The translations under genes and the position numbers were made by a program. Shown here one piece after another: positions 6,224-7,871 of a stretch of DNA of 7,871 bases. Within the stretch, counting starts at the first letter, position 1. Each line of letters starts with the position of its first letter. Below the pieces are notes generated by a model, which did not search any database, had not been told where the DNA came from, and saw only the letters and a program-made list of their open reading frames with translations. Origin of the DNA: an uncultured Bacteroidales bacterium (GTDB taxonomy: Bacteria; Bacteroidota; Bacteroidia; Bacteroidales; UBA932); NCBI GenBank assembly GCA_937898205.1, contig CALEJC010000028.1, positions 1-7,871 on the forward strand, given 5' to 3'.

Positions 6224-6991
6224 CAATATCATCAGCGGCAGTGCTATGATGGACATTGTCGCGCTGATCGGGAGATAGACTCCGATGTCTGAATATTCGG
6301 CAATCAGATAGGTGACAAGCAGCAGGCCGACGGCGATCGAGCTGCTGATCAGGTAGTGCTTCCTGATGTCGGTGCTCTTGCAGATGATGCGGCTGATGTT
6401 AGGCACTCCGAGCGAGATGAATCCTATCGGTCCGCAGATGCTCACAGCCGATGTCACAAGAAACATTATCATCAGCAGGCTGACTGCTTTCTGCAGATTG
6501 CTGAGCTCTATCTCGCCGCGGAAATGACTTGTCAGCCTTTTGTGCGAGCGGAGCGCATGCACTATGCCGATGGCAAAGAGCACAAGTGCAAACGCAATAT
6601 CCCCGTTAGTTACCCCCTCCAGTCTGAAATTGGCAGCGCCCCAGAGGTAGTATTGCTTCAGCAGATCTCCGGTCGGCGCATTAGTCACTACGATGGTGCA
6701 GAGAGAGCCGATGAATGTGCCGAAGATGATGCCGAATGTTATCAGATTCTGAGTGGAGACTTTCAGCGTCACGACGAAGCATACCAATGTGCAGAGGAGA
6801 GTGCAGATAAATGCCCCTACGGTCAGCGAGCAGAGTCCGGACATGGTGGCGATGGCTGCGCCAAGGCAGGCTGCCGAGCCCAGGCCAAGCGAATACACGT
6901 CGCCGAGCTGGTTGCGCCAAAGGTATTGCATCTGTATTCCTCCTATCGGAAGAGCGATGCCGGAAAGTATTACAAATAGGATACTTAGCAT
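6206..6991 (-). CDS. FecCD/BtuC-family ABC transporter permease, N-terminally short
   Basis: Inner-membrane subunit of an iron-siderophore, heme or cobalamin ABC importer. The family usually has about 330-350 residues and ten helices; this has 261. Matching parts are GGIQMQYLWRNQLGDVYSLG (17-36), corresponding to GAVMQ...NPLA...LG of the family, then YYLWGA (114-119) and GPIGFISLGVPNISRI (187-202), usually GPIGFVGLxVPHIAR. The protein starts at about the second helix: helix 1 and the following RLPR motif are missing. An in-frame TAA at 7004-7006 prevents extension to an earlier start. The cytoplasmic loop that contacts the ATPase (FRGEIELSNLQK, 157-168) is also a few residues shorter than usual. 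About eight hydrophobic segments remain. The start is 4 bp after the receptor stop, so the two are probably translated together. No binding protein or ATPase gene is visible, and the sequence beyond is the convergent HAD gene. Confidence 0.85.
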   Translation of the reverse strand: MLSILFVILSGIALPIGGIQMQYLWRNQLGDVYSLGLGSAACLGAAIATMSGLCSLTVGAFICTLLCTLVCFVVTLKVSTQNLITFGIIFGTFIGSLCTIVVTNAPTGDLLKQYYLWGAANFRLEGVTNGDIAFALVLFAIGIVHALRSHKRLTSHFRGEIELSNLQKAVSLLMIMFLVTSAVSICGPIGFISLGVPNISRIICKSTDIRKHYLISSSIAVGLLLVTYLIAEYSDIGVYLPISATMSIIALPLMILLFVKK

Positions 6992-6995
6992 CTTG

Positions 6996-7871
6996 TTAGA
7001 ACTTTATATTTATTCCACCGATGATATTGCGGCCAGGCATGGGGTAGTCCCTAACTATCTCATAACGGCAGTCAAGCAGATTCTTGCCGCTGATATGAGC
7101 CTGGATTTCAGAGTCTTTGCCGAGACGGAAGCTTCTGCTTAGAGTGATGTCTAGAGTGTTCCAAGCTGGAAGAGGTCCTGAGGAGTCTTGCCTTCCATCC
7201 CGATAGTTCCAGACCATCCGGGCTGCCCATTTTTTATATGAGGTGTCGGCACTCAAAGAGAGGTTGTGCTTGCAGACATAGTTGATCTGTTGGTTGTAAC
7301 TATCACTCCCTTTTGTCTTGTCAAGAGCGTTTTGACCGGTATATTTGAGGCTTAGTCCGGAGGTCCATTCTCTTTGTTGGTAGGCGATCTCGCCGAGCAG
7401 ATCATCTCCTGTCGCTTCTACTCTACCTATATTATATGGAAGCCATATATTAGGATTTGCTTCTGTGGGAGCAGAGGTGATCTTGTCTGTGAGCAGGTTG
7501 TAGAATAGATTAAACTTGGTTTTATATGTGAAGCGGCCGCTTTTGTGGTGCCACTCTAAACCGAGGTCAGAGAGGATCGCATCTTCCGGCTTGAGCTTTG
7601 GGTTACCGTAGCCGACATAATAGAGTTCGTTAAAGGTTGGAATCCTGCTTGCTCTGCGCACAAATCCCATCGCGCTTAGTTGCTCCGTTATCTCATATCT
7701 AAGATTGATTGCAGGGGAGAGCGTGTTTCTTGATAGCGCATCTTTGTCAAAGGTGCCATTGTATTCCAGACTTATATCTGCATACAGATGCTCAAATCTA
7801 AACGCGGAAGCCAATGCCACTAGCATGGACATCCTTTGCGCGTCGTAGCCGCTCGAATTGAGCTTGTCGCT
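6996..7871 (-). CDS. TonB-dependent outer-membrane receptor, C-terminal part (BtuB-like)
   Basis: The frame is open to the window edge, so only the last 291 residues are present; plug domain, signal peptide and TonB box lie outside. The visible part is beta-barrel: alternating hydrophobic/polar strands with aromatic girdles. The conserved receptor segment RIPTFNELYYVGYGNPKLKPE begins near residue 76 of this fragment (RIPTFNELYY, then VGYGNPKLKPE). The ending has SGKNLLDCRYEIVRDYPMPG, then RN, and a final Phe (INIKF), the usual outer-membrane assembly signal. The YPMPGRN ending is common in BtuB-like cobalamin receptors and related siderophore receptors. The permease gene directly downstream supports a role in cobalamin, heme or siderophore uptake, but the ligand cannot be read from this part. 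Any riboswitch or iron box would lie upstream, outside the window. Confidence 0.9.
   Translation of the reverse strand, partial: SDKLNSSGYDAQRMSMLVALASAFRFEHLYADISLEYNGTFDKDALSRNTLSPAINLRYEITEQLSAMGFVRRASRIPTFNELYYVGYGNPKLKPEDAILSDLGLEWHHKSGRFTYKTKFNLFYNLLTDKITSAPTEANPNIWLPYNIGRVEATGDDLLGEIAYQQREWTSGLSLKYTGQNALDKTKGSDSYNQQINYVCKHNLSLSADTSYKKWAARMVWNYRDGRQDSSGPLPAWNTLDITLSRSFRLGKDSEIQAHISGKNLLDCRYEIVRDYPMPGRNIIGGINIKF

Noticed and set aside
6356..6979. Plus-strand open frame (207 codons) opposite the permease
   Set aside because: The translation is rich in His, Glu, Ala and Cys with no hydrophobic core, and the opposite strand encodes a conserved membrane protein.
1..7871. CRISPR array, insertion sequence, phage or defence genes
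   Set aside because: I saw no regularly spaced repeats, transposase, integrase, terminal inverted repeats or known defence domains.

Overview
The window looks like a chromosomal segment of a member of the Bacteroidetes, probably Bacteroidales. The evidence is a lipoprotein GH78 alpha-L-rhamnosidase, a Bacteroidetes-type PriA N-terminus, a TATATTTG promoter box matching the Bacteroidetes -7 consensus TAnnTTTG, starts without clear Shine-Dalgarno sequences, a tRNA without encoded CCA, and a TonB-dependent receptor. Genus cannot be read from this.

Layout. Positions 1-315 (+) hold the C-terminal end of a tryptophanase-family gene whose frame is broken near the window edge. It ends at a perfect 26-bp palindrome plus T-run (321-352), against which the minus-strand rhamnosidase (351-2915) converges. 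A minus-strand cluster runs from a promoter at 5524-5531 through tRNA-Ala(GGC), a FlK-like hotdog thioesterase, msrA, a shortened priA-like gene and the rhamnosidase. Gaps between its protein genes are 3-18 bp, so it is probably one transcription unit. A HAD phosphatase of the phosphoglycolate phosphatase type (5555-6223, +) is divergent from the tRNA. Its 3' end overlaps by 18 bp the 3' end of a minus-strand FecCD/BtuC-type permease (6206-6991). That permease lies 4 bp downstream of a TonB-dependent receptor (6996-7871, minus) that runs off the window.

How the genes work together. The receptor and permease form an uptake pair, most likely for cobalamin, heme or a siderophore: outer-membrane import followed by inner-membrane ABC transport. 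Thioesterase, MsrA and Gph-like phosphatase are small housekeeping or repair enzymes. The rhamnosidase is an exported lipoprotein but sits in a housekeeping cluster, not beside SusC/SusD genes.

The most notable item is the PriA-like protein. It keeps the PriA N-terminal DNA-binding domain, parts of the helicase core and the C-terminal signature, but has lost the Walker A loop, the cysteine-rich zinc region, motifs V and VI and the winged-helix region, all in one open frame. The neighbouring permease is also shortened, lacking its first membrane helix. No CRISPR array, insertion sequence or phage gene was seen, and no gene-free stretch exceeds 300 bases.
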